DNA of 64,000 bases from Albitalea sp966211955 (GTDB lineage: Bacteria; Pseudomonadota; Gammaproteobacteria; Burkholderiales; Burkholderiaceae_C), in contig CBIHOF010000013.1 of the NCBI GenBank assembly GCA_966211955.1, positions 62,001 to 126,000 of the forward strand. The letters run 5' to 3'. The stretch's first letter is position 1. Every line of letters begins with the position of its first letter. Shown here piece after piece: positions 8,816-16,889 of this stretch. A model generated the notes under the pieces. It did not search any database. It was given only the letters and a program-made list of their open reading frames with translations, and was not told the DNA's origin. The translations under genes were made by a program, and so were the position numbers.

Positions 8816-10030
8816 TCATGCGGCGGCTTGTTCGACGCGGCCCAGGGTCTCCACGAGCGCCTCGGTGACCACATCCACATTGCGCTCGTTCAGGCCCGCC
8901 ATGCACATGCGGCCGGAGTCGATCACATAGATGGCATGGGCCTGCCGCAGGTGCGCCACCTGAGCGCCCGACAGGCCGGTGTAGCTGAACATCCCCCGCT
9001 GCGTCAGGTAGTGGCCGAAATCTTCGGCTGGGAAGGCGGCGCTCAGGCCGGCGTGGACGCGCTCGCGCATCGAGCGGATGCGCTGCCGCATGGACGTGAG
9101 CTCCTCTTCCCACCGTGCGCGAAGCGCGGGCGAACCGAGCACGCGTGCCACGAGAAGCCCGCCATGCGTCGGCGGATTGGAGTAGACGCGCCGTACCGTC
9201 GCCTTCAGCTGGCTCATCACCCGCTCGGCCTCCTCGGCATTCGGGCAGACCACGCTCAAGGCGCCGCAACGCTCGCCGTACAGCGAGAAATTCTTCGAGA
9301 ACGAGCTCGCGACGAGGAAGGGCAGGCCCGCATCGAGGAAGACGCGCACGGCCAGGGCATCCGCCTCGATGCCGTCGCCGAAGCCCTGGTAGGCGAAGTC
9401 GAGGAAGGGGATGAGCTGCCGGTCGCGGCACAGCCGCGCGACCTGCAGCCACTGCTCGTGCGAAAGATCCAGCCCGGTGGGGTTGTGGCAACAGGCGTGC
9501 AGCACCACGATGCTGTGCGCCGGCAAGCCCTGAAGCCGCTCGAGCATGGCGTCGATGCGAAGCCGTTGCGTGGCAGGGTCGTGGTAAGGGTAGCTGTGGA
9601 CCTCGAAGCCCGCACCCGCGAAGATCGCCTTGTGGTTGCTCCAGCTGGGGTCGCTCAGCCAAACGCCGGCACGGCCGAAGAAGGATTTCAGGAAGTCGCC
9701 GCCCAGGCGCAGCGCGCTGGAGCCACCCGGTGTCTGCAAGGTTGCGATGCACCCGCTGCGCACGGCATGGTGCCCTGCGCCGAAGAGCAGGCCCTGCACC
9801 GCTTGCCGGTAAGCTGCCGCGCCCTCCATCGGCTGGTAGGGCTTGGGGCTCGGAGACTGCGCCGCTTCCATCTCCGCCTGCCGTACCGCATTCATGACCG
9901 GGACCCTTCCAGCGTCGTCGAAATACATGCCGACGCTCAGGTCGATCTTGTTCGCGCGGCGGTCGGCAAGGAACTTCTCGTGCAGGCTGAAAATGGCGTC
10001 GCCGCCGTCGCTTGGGATGTGATGGAACAT
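8816..10030 (-). CDS. tyrB: Aromatic amino acid aminotransferase (TyrB/PhhC type)
   Basis: 404 codons. This is a class I PLP-dependent aminotransferase resembling E. coli TyrB along its whole length. Recognisable are LSVGMYFDDAG, LQTPGGSSALR, LHACCHNPTG with the conserved Asn, FLDFAYQGFG with the PLP-binding Asp, the Schiff-base Lys in SSFSKNFSLYGER, and the carboxylate-binding Arg in SGRMCMAGLN. It interconverts tyrosine or phenylalanine and their 2-oxo acids. It follows phhB by 18 bp, so the two are probably co-transcribed, matching the phhB-phhC pair of pseudomonads. The phenylalanine hydroxylase gene phhA is not beside them. Confidence 0.9.
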   Translation of the reverse strand: MFHHIPSDGGDAIFSLHEKFLADRRANKIDLSVGMYFDDAGRVPVMNAVRQAEMEAAQSPSPKPYQPMEGAAAYRQAVQGLLFGAGHHAVRSGCIATLQTPGGSSALRLGGDFLKSFFGRAGVWLSDPSWSNHKAIFAGAGFEVHSYPYHDPATQRLRIDAMLERLQGLPAHSIVVLHACCHNPTGLDLSHEQWLQVARLCRDRQLIPFLDFAYQGFGDGIEADALAVRVFLDAGLPFLVASSFSKNFSLYGERCGALSVVCPNAEEAERVMSQLKATVRRVYSNPPTHGGLLVARVLGSPALRARWEEELTSMRQRIRSMRERVHAGLSAAFPAEDFGHYLTQRGMFSYTGLSGAQVAHLRQAHAIYVIDSGRMCMAGLNERNVDVVTEALVETLGRVEQAAA

Positions 10031-10048
10031 GAGTGTCTTGTGAAGCGC

Positions 10049-10357
10049 TCAGGCGCCGGCCTCGAAGGCACAGCGGTCGATTCTGCGGGCCAGCTGGACG
10101 TCGTTGGACGACAGCCCGCCGGCGTCATGCGTGGTCAGCAGGATGTCGACCCGGTTCCAGACGTTGCTCCATTCAGGATGGTGGTTCATGCGCTCGGCTT
10201 CCAGCGCCACGCGGCTCATGAAGCCCCACGCCTGTGAAAAGCAGGAGAAGCTGAAGCACTTGCGGATGGCGTTGCCGTCGGCCACGGCGTTCCAGCCGGC
10301 GAGCGCCGACAAGGCGGTCTCGCGGTCTTGGGCGTTCAATCGCGTCAGGTTGCTCAT
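10049..10357 (-). CDS. phhB: Pterin-4a-carbinolamine dehydratase
   Basis: 102 codons, from the ATG at 10357. The family signature ERMNHHPEWSNVWNRVDI is followed by LLTTHDAGGLSSNDVQLA. The paired His residues after MN, the HP and the later TH form the dehydratase site. The enzyme regenerates the tetrahydrobiopterin cofactor during phenylalanine hydroxylation. It is placed 10 bp after the nitroreductase gene and 18 bp before tyrB, consistent with one operon. Some Cys and Ser residues in the first half (KCFSFSCFSQAWGFM) are ordinary for the family. Confidence 0.92.
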   Translation of the reverse strand: MSNLTRLNAQDRETALSALAGWNAVADGNAIRKCFSFSCFSQAWGFMSRVALEAERMNHHPEWSNVWNRVDILLTTHDAGGLSSNDVQLARRIDRCAFEAGA

Positions 10358-10367
10358 GATCGGCCCC

Positions 10368-10991
10368 TCAGACGACGCGGCAGGCATCGTCGAAGGCCAG
10401 CCGCGGGCTTCTCGGGAAGAGGCTCGACGGGTCGCCGTGCCCGAGGTTGCACAGGAAGTTCGTGCGAATGCGGGTGCCTGCGAAATAGAGCATGTCGACC
10501 GCCGCCTCGTCGAAACCCGACATCGGGCCGCAATCCAGACCCAGTGAACGGGCGGCCATGATGAAGTAGCCGCCCTGCAGGCTGCCATTGCGAAACGCGG
10601 TCGCGGCTGCATGACCAGGATCCGCGAACCAGGACGCCGCGTCCGGCGCATGCGGAAAAAGCCGCGGCAGCGCAAGCGCGAAGTCGATGTCGTAGCCGAT
10701 GACGGCCGTCACCGGAGCCCGGCGCGTCTTCTCGCGGTTGCCTTCGTGCAGCGCTGGCAGCAAGCGCTCCTTCGCCGCGTCGCTCGTCACGAAGACGATG
10801 CGCGCCGGCGAGCAGTTGGCGGATGTGGGCCCGAAGCTCATCAATTCGAACAGGCGATGGAGCAGTCCGGGCGCGACGGGCCGGTTTCGCCAGGCGTTGA
10901 AGCTGCGCGCCTCGACAAAAAGCTTTCGGATGGCGTCCTCGGCGGCGGGCTGAACGCCCGGGTTCGAGTCAGCGATGGCCGTGGGTGGCAC
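10368..10991 (-). CDS. Nitroreductase-family flavoprotein, malonic semialdehyde reductase (RutE)-like
   Basis: 207 codons with a GTG start at 10991. The sequence follows RutE closely: FGPTSANCSPARIVFV, LHEGNREKTRRAPVTAVIGYD, LFPHAPDAASWF, TAFRNGSLQGGYFIMAARSLGLDCGPMSGF, and a C-terminus ending ACRVV. RutE reduces malonic semialdehyde to 3-hydroxypropionate in pyrimidine breakdown. No other rut gene is in the window, and the gene is instead first in a likely operon with phhB and tyrB, so its substrate here is uncertain. It is divergent from a binding-protein gene; the shared 165-bp region carries a tandem repeat that may be its operator. Confidence 0.8.
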   Translation of the reverse strand: MPPTAIADSNPGVQPAAEDAIRKLFVEARSFNAWRNRPVAPGLLHRLFELMSFGPTSANCSPARIVFVTSDAAKERLLPALHEGNREKTRRAPVTAVIGYDIDFALALPRLFPHAPDAASWFADPGHAAATAFRNGSLQGGYFIMAARSLGLDCGPMSGFDEAAVDMLYFAGTRIRTNFLCNLGHGDPSSLFPRSPRLAFDDACRVV

Positions 10992-11070
10992 TGGCGTTTC
11001 TCCTGTTGGGGTGATGTCGGGCAGCCCCCAAAGGGCGCCGATCGAAGTGCCGGGAATTCTTTCGTTTCAC

Positions 11071-11129
11071 AACGGCAAAAACATTGCTGTTCCGGCGCCT
11101 GGCTGGGTCGAAAACGGCAAAGGTATTGC
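11071..11129. promoter_or_regulatory. Two 17-bp direct repeats 42 bp apart (candidate regulator sites)
   Basis: AACGGCAAAAACATTGC at 11071-11087 recurs as AACGGCAAAGGTATTGC at 11113-11129, with three mismatches. The start-to-start distance is 42 bp, four helical turns, so both would face the same side of DNA. They lie between the divergent nitroreductase (start 10991) and binding-protein gene (start 11157). Phased repeats of this kind suit a multimeric regulator such as the nearby Lrp-family protein; that link is inferred. Confidence 0.4.
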
Positions 11130-11156
11130 GCAAGCCGGCCGACACAATCGGCGCGG

Positions 11157-12290
11157 ATGACACCCCTCCTGCACAGCTGCCTGTCGGCCTTCCGTTCGAG
11201 CTTCGTGCGCATGTCGCCCGGCGCGAATGCGCAGCTGGTGGTGGGCCAGATCGCCCCCGGCTCCGGTGCCGTGGCCGCCGCCGGCGCAATGTTTGCAGCC
11301 GGCGCCTCCCTGTGCTTCGACGAAGCCAACCGCACCGGTGGCGTCCGTGGCCACCGCATCCGGCACGTGGTGCTGGACGACGGCTACGACTGCGCCCGCT
11401 CGGCGCAGATGGCGCGGCAGCTGCTGGACGCTGCGGACCTGCCCGTGGCCATCTTGAGCTTTGGAACCCGCAACACGCTGGCCGTGGCCGCGGAGCTGGC
11501 CGCGCGTGGGCTGCAGATCCCGACCTTGCCGTCTGGCAGTGGGTCTTCATCACTGCGCACGCCCTTCGACCGCAACCTCTTCCACATCCGCGCCAGCTAC
11601 GCGAGCGAGCTGGCGCGGCTCGTGCAGACGCTGTCGAAAACCTCGATCCGCTCGATGGTCCTCGTGTGCCAGGACGATGAATTCGGAAGCGACACCGAGC
11701 AGACGCTGCGCGCCCGCGTGGCCGGCACCGGCCTGACACTGCTGCGCGCCATCGCCCACCCTCGATCGCAGCAGGACATCGCACCCTTGGTGGACGCGGT
11801 GCGCCAATCGAATACGCATGCCGTGCTGCTCGCCACGACCGCGCAGGCTGCCACCTCGTTCATCCGGCAGGCGCACCGGCTCGACTATCGACCGCTCATC
11901 GCCACCATCTCCGACGTGGACCCGCACACCCTGGTGGCGCAAACCGGCGACGCGGCGAAGACGGTGATGCTGTCGCAAACCGTCCCCGACCCGCACTGCA
12001 CGGACATTCCGCTGGTGGCTGAGTTTTCCCGTCTGGCGGCAGCGTCAGGTGGCCGCGTGCCCTGCCATGTGCAGGCGCTCGAAGGGTTCATGCAGGCGCG
12101 TGTCGTGGTCGAAGGCCTGAAGCGTGCCTCACGACCGGATGCGCCTGGGCTGCTGCGTGCGCTCGAAGCCATCGACGACCTGGACCTCGGCGGCCACCGG
12201 CTGTCCTTCAGCGACGGCTCGCACGAAGGCTGCGCCGCCGTTCACGTGGCCGTGGTGACGCCATCAGGCCGGCTGATCCATCACGCCTGA
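11157..12290 (+). CDS. Branched-chain amino acid ABC-type periplasmic binding protein (LivK-like)
   Basis: 377 codons from the ATG at 11157. The frame is open further upstream, but that part is antisense to the nitroreductase. The fold is that of type I periplasmic binding proteins: QLVVGQIAPGSG, FDEANRTGGVRGHRIRHVVLDDGYD, ILSFGTRNT, VCQDDEFGSDTEQTLRARV, and a C-terminal LLRALEAIDDLDLGGHRLSFSDGSHEG. The N-terminus is not a clear signal peptide, so the true start or export route is uncertain. No permease or ATPase gene is adjacent. Solitary binding proteins of this kind are common in Burkholderiales. Its last 10 bp overlap the end of the convergent racemase gene. Confidence 0.78.
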   Translation: MTPLLHSCLSAFRSSFVRMSPGANAQLVVGQIAPGSGAVAAAGAMFAAGASLCFDEANRTGGVRGHRIRHVVLDDGYDCARSAQMARQLLDAADLPVAILSFGTRNTLAVAAELAARGLQIPTLPSGSGSSSLRTPFDRNLFHIRASYASELARLVQTLSKTSIRSMVLVCQDDEFGSDTEQTLRARVAGTGLTLLRAIAHPRSQQDIAPLVDAVRQSNTHAVLLATTAQAATSFIRQAHRLDYRPLIATISDVDPHTLVAQTGDAAKTVMLSQTVPDPHCTDIPLVAEFSRLAAASGGRVPCHVQALEGFMQARVVVEGLKRASRPDAPGLLRALEAIDDLDLGGHRLSFSDGSHEGCAAVHVAVVTPSGRLIHHA

Positions 12291-13087
12291 GGCGGCTGCG
12301 GCCGCGGCGACACGTCCCGGCCCGCCCAGCGCAGCGTTGCCTGTGCCAAGAGCCGGGTCGAATCGAGCATCGGAACCGGCTGCGGCCCGAGCGCCAGCGG
12401 CACCTCGGTGCAGGCGAGCACGATCGCGTCGGCGCCCTGCCCGATCAACTGGCTCGCGGCCGAGCCGAGCAGGGACTGGGCCAGCACCATGTCGCGCGCC
12501 TTCACCGCGCGGATGCCCGCGTCGACCCATGCGGCCTGGTGTTCGTCGTCGGGTGCGAGCCAGCCGATGGCGGTCCGGCCGGCGGCCTTCACCTGCGCAG
12601 CCCGCGTCGGATACAAGCCGCAGCGGATGGTCGCTGCAGTGGCCAGCAGCCCCAGGCGCAGGGTGTCGCGGCCGGCGAAGCGCTGCTGCACTTCATCGAG
12701 CACCGCATCGACGATGTGCAGCATCGGCACCTGCAAGGCCTCTTGGATGGCCGCATGCCAAAGGTGGGCGGTGTTGCAGGGCATGACGACGAGCGTCGCG
12801 CCGCTCGCTTGCAGCCAAAGCGCCCCGCTCACCAGTTGCGGCTCGGGCGATGGTGCGCCTTCGAGGATGGACGCGGCGCGGTCCGCGATCTGCGGCACCG
12901 CACGAATGAGCAGCGGCAGGTGATCCTGGTCGCGCTCTGCCGGCGTGAGCTCGACCAGCTTGCGATAGAAGTCGGCCGTCGCCGCCGGCCCCATGCCGCC
13001 CAGCACGCCGATCAGCGGCAGTGCTTGCGCGGGCGAACGAGGCGAAGGCACCGTGATCGGTGTCATGTCGTTCAGGCGCTGCGCCAT
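12281..13087 (-). CDS. Aspartate/glutamate racemase family protein
   Basis: 268 codons. The opening motif is LIGVLGGMGPAATADFY. The two catalytic cysteines are present in MPCNTAH and VLACTEVPL, so both proton-transfer residues of the cofactor-independent racemases are kept. It matches the RacX/YgeA-type broad amino acid racemases. The ATG at 13087 overlaps the stop of the preceding binding-protein gene by one base (TGATG), so translation is probably coupled. An amino acid binding protein plus a racemase suggests uptake or handling of a D- or L-acidic amino acid. A start eight codons later (MTPITV) is possible. Confidence 0.88.
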   Translation of the reverse strand: MAQRLNDMTPITVPSPRSPAQALPLIGVLGGMGPAATADFYRKLVELTPAERDQDHLPLLIRAVPQIADRAASILEGAPSPEPQLVSGALWLQASGATLVVMPCNTAHLWHAAIQEALQVPMLHIVDAVLDEVQQRFAGRDTLRLGLLATAATIRCGLYPTRAAQVKAAGRTAIGWLAPDDEHQAAWVDAGIRAVKARDMVLAQSLLGSAASQLIGQGADAIVLACTEVPLALGPQPVPMLDSTRLLAQATLRWAGRDVSPRPQPPQA

Positions 13088-13989
13088 CACAGGTTGGGCC
13101 GGTCGGTGGGTGCCTTCAGGTGGCGCTTCAGGTCCTCGCTCATCGGCACGTTGAGGTTCACGTTCTTTGGCGGAATCGGCGACTGGAACCACTTGCGGTA
13201 GAGCGCTTCGAACTCGCCGGACTGGATGGTCTTGAGCATCGCCGCATCGACCACCTTCTTGAACTCCGGGTCGTCCTTTCGCAGCATGATGGCGTAGGGC
13301 TCGACCTGGATGGGCTCGCCCACCACGGCCCAATCCGCAGGCTTGGGCGCCGCGGCGGCAAAGCCGTACAGCAGGATGTCGTCCATGCCGAAGGCCACGG
13401 CCCGGCCCGACTCGACCAGCAGCACCGCATCGGCATGGTCCTTGGCGGACAGCATGTTCACGTCGAGGTTGGATTCGTGGATGAGCCGGCGCAGCACCTG
13501 CAGGTTGGTCGTGCCGGCGGTCGTCGCGAGCGTCTTGCCCTTGAGGTCAGCGAGCTTGCCGATGCCTGAATCCTTGCGCGTCAGCAGCCGAGTGCCGGTG
13601 TAGAAGTGGTTGAGCGTGAAGGCCACTTCCTTGGCGCGCACGGTGTTGTTGGTGGTGGAGCCGCATTCCAGGTCCACCGTGCCGTTCTGCACCAGCGGCA
13701 GGCGGTTCGAGGAGGTGACCATCTGGTAGTTCACCTTCAGGTCAGGCCGCTTGGTCTGCACCTTGAGTGCATCGACCACGCGCATGCACAAGTCCATGGC
13801 AAAGCCCACCGGCTGCGTGCCGTTGAGGTAGCTGAAGGGAATGGACGACTCGCGGTGGCCGAGCGTGATGGACCCGGTCTGCGCGATGCGTTCCAGCGTG
13901 GGCGAACTTTCGGCGAAGGCGCCGGCAACGGTGCAGGCCATCGTGCAGGCAACGGCGGCGGGAAGGACGATGCGGGGCAGCAGTTTCAT
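13087..13989 (-). CDS. Amino acid ABC transporter substrate-binding protein (GltI-like, family 3)
   Basis: 300 codons. A signal peptide (MKLLPRIVLPAAVACTMACTVAGAF, cleaved near AFA-ES) precedes a family 3 solute-binding domain: GSITLGHRESSIPFSYLNG, PVGFAMDLCMRVVDAL, DLECGSTTNNTVRAKEVAF, LKGKTLATTAGTTN and VEPYAIMLRKDDPEF. It resembles glutamate/aspartate-binding GltI. No permease or ATP-binding gene is adjacent, so it either shares a transporter encoded elsewhere or serves as a sensor. It is translationally coupled to the racemase. A symmetric LysR-type box lies about 85-100 bp upstream of its start, immediately after the LysR gene. Confidence 0.88.
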   Translation of the reverse strand: MKLLPRIVLPAAVACTMACTVAGAFAESSPTLERIAQTGSITLGHRESSIPFSYLNGTQPVGFAMDLCMRVVDALKVQTKRPDLKVNYQMVTSSNRLPLVQNGTVDLECGSTTNNTVRAKEVAFTLNHFYTGTRLLTRKDSGIGKLADLKGKTLATTAGTTNLQVLRRLIHESNLDVNMLSAKDHADAVLLVESGRAVAFGMDDILLYGFAAAAPKPADWAVVGEPIQVEPYAIMLRKDDPEFKKVVDAAMLKTIQSGEFEALYRKWFQSPIPPKNVNLNVPMSEDLKRHLKAPTDRPNL

Positions 13990-14071
13990 GGCGTGGACGC
14001 TTCGGTCGAGATGAGGTGACGCGACTCTAGGCGTGCTGCGCGCCGCCGGCCAATACCGTTCCAGCCTTCGA

Positions 14072-14090
14072 CCATAAGGCAGGCTTATGG
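14072..14090. promoter_or_regulatory. LysR-type binding box upstream of the binding protein-racemase operon
   Basis: CCATAAG (14072-14078) and CTTATGG (14084-14090) are exact inverted repeats around GCAGG. The core ATAAG-N5-CTTAT has the T-N11-A layout of LysR-family sites. It overlaps the last codons of the LysR gene and sits about 85-100 bp before the binding-protein start at 13989, a usual position for an activator site. Confidence 0.5.
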
Positions 14091-15005
14091 TCCGGCCGGG
14101 TCGTCCCCCGCGACGATGCGTGCCGCGACGTGCTTCACGCACTCGATGAAATGGCCGGCGGCCGCCATCTGCGTCTCCAGCCTGGGGCGAATGGCATTGA
14201 GCTGGATCGGCACGAGCGGCTCGATGCGCAGCGCCGACAAACCCTGGAAGCGCCGCCCGGCCACCGTGAACTGATCGACGATGGCCGGGCCGAATCCATG
14301 CTCGGCCAGCGACAGCGCCGCCTGGTAGGTTTGCACCGTCACTCCGGCGCCGAACTCAACGCCCAGCCGCGCGGCCAGGTCATTGAGCACGAAGCCGATC
14401 GGGTCCTGGTGATGGATGCGGATCACCGGCTGGCCGGCGAGATCCGTCAGCGGCAGCGTGGTGCGGCCCTTGCCAGCGCCTTGTTTCGCGGAACCCGGCA
14501 TGAGGCACACGAGGTGGCCGGTCGCGAGCAACTGCTCTTCCACCGCCGGATGCGGATGCGTGCCGTAGACCACGCCCACGTCCGCCTCGCGCAAGGCGAT
14601 CGCCGAGATGATGTCGCGCGAATGCAAGGTGCGGATGTCGAGCGCGAGCGACTTGTACTTGCGCCGAAAGCGCTTGAGCGCCAAAGGCAATACATGCGAC
14701 GACAAGGACGGCGGGATGAGCATGCGCAGCTCGAACTCCGCGCTCTCCTTCAAGTTGCGCGCGAGGGTTCGAACCGACTCCAACTGCGCGAAGAGCTTGT
14801 CCACCTCGCTGTAGAGCGCGAGCGTCTCCTGCGTCGGGATGAGCCGGTTGCGCACGCGCTTGAAGAGCGGGTAGCCGAGCTGCACCTCGGCATGCTGCAG
14901 GCTCTGCGTGACCGCCGGCTGGCTCACGTTCAGGAGCCGGGCCGCGCCGCTGAGCGAGCCCGACACCATGATCGCGTGCAGCACCTCGATGTGCTTGAGC
15001 CGCAT
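14085..15005 (-). CDS. LysR-family transcriptional regulator
   Basis: 306 codons. The N-terminal winged helix-turn-helix is standard (RLKHIEVLHAIMVSGSLSGAARLLNVSQPAVTQSLQHAEVQLGYPLFKR). The effector domain begins near residue 90 (LRMLIPPSLSSHVLPLALKRF). LysR proteins are tetramers that respond to a small molecule. It follows the AcpA-like phosphatase by 6 bp and precedes the amino acid binding-protein operon on the same strand. The symmetric box between it and that operon suggests that the binding protein and racemase are the controlled genes. Confidence 0.9.
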   Translation of the reverse strand: MRLKHIEVLHAIMVSGSLSGAARLLNVSQPAVTQSLQHAEVQLGYPLFKRVRNRLIPTQETLALYSEVDKLFAQLESVRTLARNLKESAEFELRMLIPPSLSSHVLPLALKRFRRKYKSLALDIRTLHSRDIISAIALREADVGVVYGTHPHPAVEEQLLATGHLVCLMPGSAKQGAGKGRTTLPLTDLAGQPVIRIHHQDPIGFVLNDLAARLGVEFGAGVTVQTYQAALSLAEHGFGPAIVDQFTVAGRRFQGLSALRIEPLVPIQLNAIRPRLETQMAAAGHFIECVKHVAARIVAGDDPAGP

Positions 15006-15011
15006 TCGAGT

Positions 15012-16634
15012 TCACTCCAAGGCGGCGCTCAAGTCTCCCATGGGCTTGAATCCGTTGGCCACCAGTGCCTTGTCGCGCTCGACGATGCCAGGCAGCGGCT
15101 CGAGGCCGAAGCGCCGCGTGATGAATCGCAGGATGGAGCCGGTGTCGTAGGCGGTCGTATCGATGAAGCCCTTCTTCGCACGCGGCGACACGATGATCGC
15201 CGGGATGCGCGTGCCGGGGCCGAAGCGGTCGCCGCGCGGCACCGGCGCGTGGTCGTAGAAGCCGCCGTTCTCGTCGTAGGTGACGACGATCAGCATGTGC
15301 GCCCACTGCGGGCTCTTCTGCAGCCGCTCGATCACCTGCGCGATGTGCGCATCGCCGTCGCGCAAGTTGGCGTAGCCGGCATGCTGGTTGAGGTTGCCTT
15401 GCGGCTTGTAGAAGGTGACGGCGGGCAGCTTGCCGGCATCGGCGTCGGCGAAGAAGCTCGTGTCGAAGTCCTTGAAGTGCGCGGCGCGAGCATCGGCATG
15501 CGCCACCGGGTCGAAGGCGGTGTAGTAGTTGAACGGCTGGTGGTGCGGCTGGAACAGGATGCGGCCGCCGTAGATCTCCTTGCGCGCCTCGGGCGTGCCG
15601 GCGGTCACGGTGCTCCATCCGCCCGCGTACCAGGCCCAGCTCACGCGCTTGGCGTCCAGCCGGTCGGCGATGGTGGCCTGCGACTGCGCGGGCAGGGTCG
15701 TGGGCTTGGTCGCATCAGCCAGGCGCGGGTCGGCGGTGGGCTCGTTGCCGCTGGGCTGGTACGGCGGCTGCATGGTGTTGACCGCGCGGAAGGTGCCATC
15801 GGGCTCCTTGGGCGTGATGTTGCCGTAGCGCTTGTACTGCGGGCGGCCATCGAGCACCGAGGCCGGGTTGTCCTTGCCCGGGATGAGCCGCACGAAGTCG
15901 CCGTGTGCGTCCACCTCCGTCTCGGCAATGAGCCCACGCGCCGGCGAATCGGGCGCGTTCGGATAGATGGGCGCGCAGGCGCAGACGAGGTACTGGTGGT
16001 TCAGGTACGAGCCGCCGAAGGCGCCCATGAAGAAGTTGTCGGCCAGCGTGTATTGCTGCGCCACCTTCCACATGCGCATGCCGCTGCCGTCGTAGTAGCC
16101 CATGCTCAGGCCGCCGGCATCGGAGTACGCGGCGAAGCGGTCGTTGCGTCCGCCGTTGATCTGCATCTGGTTGATGAAGAACGCATGCACCAGGTCGCGG
16201 GTGATGATGTCCTGCCCGATCTTCGTGCCGGTGGCGCCGAAGCCCGCCGGGTCGTCGATGCGAAACGGCTTGTTGGCCATGCCCACCGTCTGCGCCTGAG
16301 GGATGGCCACCGGCTGGCCGCCGGCGGTCACGCCGCCCCAGACCGGCGGCAACGCAGGGAGAACCGCGCCATTGAAGTCCTTCTGTGGCTCGGCCCCGCC
16401 CCTGGACGAAGGATTGACCCCCGGGATGCCGTTGGCCCCTGGGAAGGTGCCGTACAGCGTGTCGAAGCCGCGGTTTTCGGCGTAGATGACGACCACCGTG
16501 TCGATGGCCTGGACGGCGGCGTCCTTGCCGCGGTCGGCGACGGCGGGCCGTTCATCGGCGGCGCCCGGCGCGGTGCATGCGTTGAGAACACCTGCGGCGA
16601 CAAGTGCGGCCAGCAGCAAGCGGGGCTTCTTCAT
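15012..16634 (-). CDS. AcpA/phospholipase C-type phosphoesterase lipoprotein
   Basis: 540 codons from the ATG at 16634. The lipoprotein signal peptide ends in the lipobox LNAC (Cys near residue 20), so anchoring in the membrane is expected. The catalytic domain belongs to the AcpA acid phosphatase/phospholipase C superfamily: DTVVVIYAENRGFDTLYGTF near the start, FFMGAFGGSYLNHQYL, and the late metal-site motif VVTYDENGGFYDHAPVPRG. These enzymes cleave phosphate esters, either phospholipid head groups or simple phosphomonoesters; the exact substrate cannot be told. It is followed 6 bp later by the LysR gene. The 255 bp upstream (16635-16889) show no gene. Confidence 0.85.
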   Translation of the reverse strand: MKKPRLLLAALVAAGVLNACTAPGAADERPAVADRGKDAAVQAIDTVVVIYAENRGFDTLYGTFPGANGIPGVNPSSRGGAEPQKDFNGAVLPALPPVWGGVTAGGQPVAIPQAQTVGMANKPFRIDDPAGFGATGTKIGQDIITRDLVHAFFINQMQINGGRNDRFAAYSDAGGLSMGYYDGSGMRMWKVAQQYTLADNFFMGAFGGSYLNHQYLVCACAPIYPNAPDSPARGLIAETEVDAHGDFVRLIPGKDNPASVLDGRPQYKRYGNITPKEPDGTFRAVNTMQPPYQPSGNEPTADPRLADATKPTTLPAQSQATIADRLDAKRVSWAWYAGGWSTVTAGTPEARKEIYGGRILFQPHHQPFNYYTAFDPVAHADARAAHFKDFDTSFFADADAGKLPAVTFYKPQGNLNQHAGYANLRDGDAHIAQVIERLQKSPQWAHMLIVVTYDENGGFYDHAPVPRGDRFGPGTRIPAIIVSPRAKKGFIDTTAYDTGSILRFITRRFGLEPLPGIVERDKALVANGFKPMGDLSAALE

Positions 16635-16889
16635 GAGCGTCGGCTTTCGAGGTTGAGGCCGGCCGATTGTGTCGGATATCACACGCGCCCCGATGCCAGC
16701 TCCAGTTCATGCAGCAGCTCGTCGCGCTGGAAGTCGTCCGGGTAACGACGCGAAGGGGGATAGAGTTTTTGTTCGCGCTTCGCAGTACATGACTCGACCT
16801 TGGCCCAGCCGTCGGTGGCGGCGCTGTCGCTCCTCACATATCACGGGAACCTGGCAGAGCCGGATTTCCTTGGGTGTTGCGCGGCATGC

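Noticed and set aside
14130..16745. 871-codon plus-strand open frame
   Set aside because: Lies opposite the LysR and AcpA-like genes, which have clear motifs; its translation is Arg/His/Gly/Val low-complexity sequence.
16635..16889. chrF-like gene or remnant in the gap after the SOD-rhodanese gene
   Set aside because: Frames here are short and show no ChrF-like sequence; no gene is supported.
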